A stretch of 5,614 bases of DNA from JAGWAZ01 sp050248595 (lineage in GTDB: Bacteria; Bacteroidota; Ignavibacteria; OLB7): the NCBI GenBank assembly GCA_050248595.1, contig JBFWSB010000305.1:1-5614 (forward strand), in the 5' to 3' direction. The position numbers and the translations under genes were made by a program. The notes beneath the pieces were generated by a model. The model did no database searches, had not been told where the DNA came from, and saw nothing but the letters and a program-made list of their open reading frames with translations. Below, in pieces: positions 5,289 through 5,614 of this stretch. The number at the start of each line of letters is the position of its first letter. The stretch's first letter is position 1.

Positions 5289-5320
5289 CAAATATACAGT
5301 TCCTTTAGTTCGTAGCACAA
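5289..5320 (-). promoter_or_regulatory. Bacteroidota-type promoter of tRNA-Leu
   Basis: On the minus strand TATATTTG (5296 down to 5289) matches the -7 consensus TAnnTTTG at every fixed position. TTGT (5320-5317) lies 20 nt further upstream, approximating the -33 TTTG box at the long end of its usual spacing. The -7 element ends 13 nt before the mature tRNA 5' end, which would give a leader of a few nucleotides. Confidence 0.6.
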
Positions 5321-5392
5321 CATGAGAGCTTGAAAGGTTGTAAACGATCTTGAAGAAAGGAGGGAAGAACTCATTGCTTTTCGCTACGGAAA

Positions 5393-5415
5393 CCCTACCT
5401 TTAGGGATTCTAAAG
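5393..5415 (+). other. Two overlapping small hairpins in the lipoprotein leader
   Basis: CCCTA (5393-5397) can pair with TAGGG (5402-5406) around CCTT. Alternatively CTTTA (5399-5403) can pair with TAAAG (5411-5415) around GGGATTC. The two share bases and exclude each other. Each stem is only 5 bp, so they may be chance. They lie about 30-50 nt upstream of the Shine-Dalgarno of the following gene. Confidence 0.25.
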
Positions 5416-5441
5416 TCCACCCGTTACTTTCCATTCTTGTC

Positions 5442-5447
5442 AGGAGG
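5442..5447 (+). promoter_or_regulatory. Consensus Shine-Dalgarno AGGAGG
   Basis: A perfect AGGAGG sits 7 nt before the ATG at 5455, fixing the start of the lipoprotein gene. It is the strongest ribosome site in the window and shows that the host uses classical anti-SD recognition for at least some genes. Confidence 0.9.
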
Positions 5448-5454
5448 ACTTACC

Positions 5455-5614
5455 ATGGTCAAAACTATCTACCGGCTGATTCCCCTCCTTCTACTTACAA
5501 TCTCGTTTGGGTGTGGTGATAATCTACCCTTTGCCGCCGAAGAAGATCAAACTCCTCTCTTGAAACCGGGAGATGCCATACCAAACCAGTATATCGTACG
5601 CCTGAATGGAGATG
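5455..5614 (+). CDS. Lipoprotein with I9-like prodomain start, probable subtilase (partial)
   Basis: Only the first 53 codons are in the window and the frame is open at the right edge. Residues 1-20 form a signal peptide: MVKTIYR, a hydrophobic core LIPLLLLTISFG, then Cys20. The last four (SFGC) approximate a lipobox but with Ser at -3 and Phe at -2 where Leu and Ala/Ser are usual, so lipidation is likely but not certain. After an acidic linker comes PGDAIPNQYIVRLNGD (residues 38-53). Its IPNQYIVRL resembles the first strand of the inhibitor-I9 propeptide of subtilisin-like (S8) proteases, commonly written IPxQYIVxL. I infer a secreted or surface-tethered S8 protease precursor; a stand-alone I9 inhibitor is also possible. 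The catalytic Asp/His/Ser would lie outside the window. The gene is divergent from tRNA-Leu. Confidence 0.75.
   Translation, partial: MVKTIYRLIPLLLLTISFGCGDNLPFAAEEDQTPLLKPGDAIPNQYIVRLNGD

Noticed and set aside
5124..5420. 98-aa minus-strand frame
   Set aside because: It runs through the tRNA-Leu gene and its terminator; the GGIGRRT...GSSPAF wording is the usual false translation of a tRNA-Leu.

Overview
The window looks like chromosomal DNA from a bacterium of the Bacteroidota/Chlorobiota side of the FCB group. Three things support this. The RibBA sequence has the Bacteroidota/Chlorobi-style central segment. The tRNA-Leu is preceded by a near-consensus TAnnTTTG -7 promoter element, the form used by the Bacteroidota housekeeping sigma factor. 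The intergenic regions are rich in short tandem word repeats. A perfect AGGAGG Shine-Dalgarno before the last gene is unlike many classical Bacteroidia, so I would not place it further than a Chlorobi/Ignavibacteria/Kapabacteria-like lineage. All of this is inference from one window.

Layout. Positions 1-406 are non-coding and repeat-dominated: a G-rich 7-bp array (GGGGATT x7), a second 7-bp array (ACTGCTA x10.9), and a degenerate AATCCGAAAT-type repeat on both sides of the second array. Positions 407-1243 (minus) encode an orphan multi-pass membrane protein that I cannot name. Positions 1244-1627 are an intergenic region between divergent genes, with a duplicated 15-bp word that forms a hairpin and an octamer array. 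On the plus strand follow yajC (1628-1951), ribBA (about 2039-3289) and a larA-family gene (3405-4700). Positions 4701-5148 hold a cluster of hairpins resembling a dispersed palindromic repeat element. Then come a two-way terminator and a minus-strand tRNA-Leu(GAG) (5192-5275). From 5455 the plus strand starts a lipoprotein that runs off the window; its first mature residues look like the inhibitor-I9 prodomain of a subtilisin-like protease.

How the genes relate. yajC (Sec translocon accessory) and ribBA (first two committed steps of riboflavin synthesis) are close enough to share a transcript, but they are functionally unrelated and yajC is away from secD/secF. A hairpin overlapping the ribBA stop probably separates ribBA from the larA homologue. 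The latter keeps the nickel-pincer catalytic residues but has Arg where characterised lactate racemase has Lys298, and no cofactor-synthesis genes (larB/C/E) are visible. No defence system, CRISPR array, transposase or phage gene is visible. The most unusual content is the repeats and the LarA variant, not a new multi-gene system.
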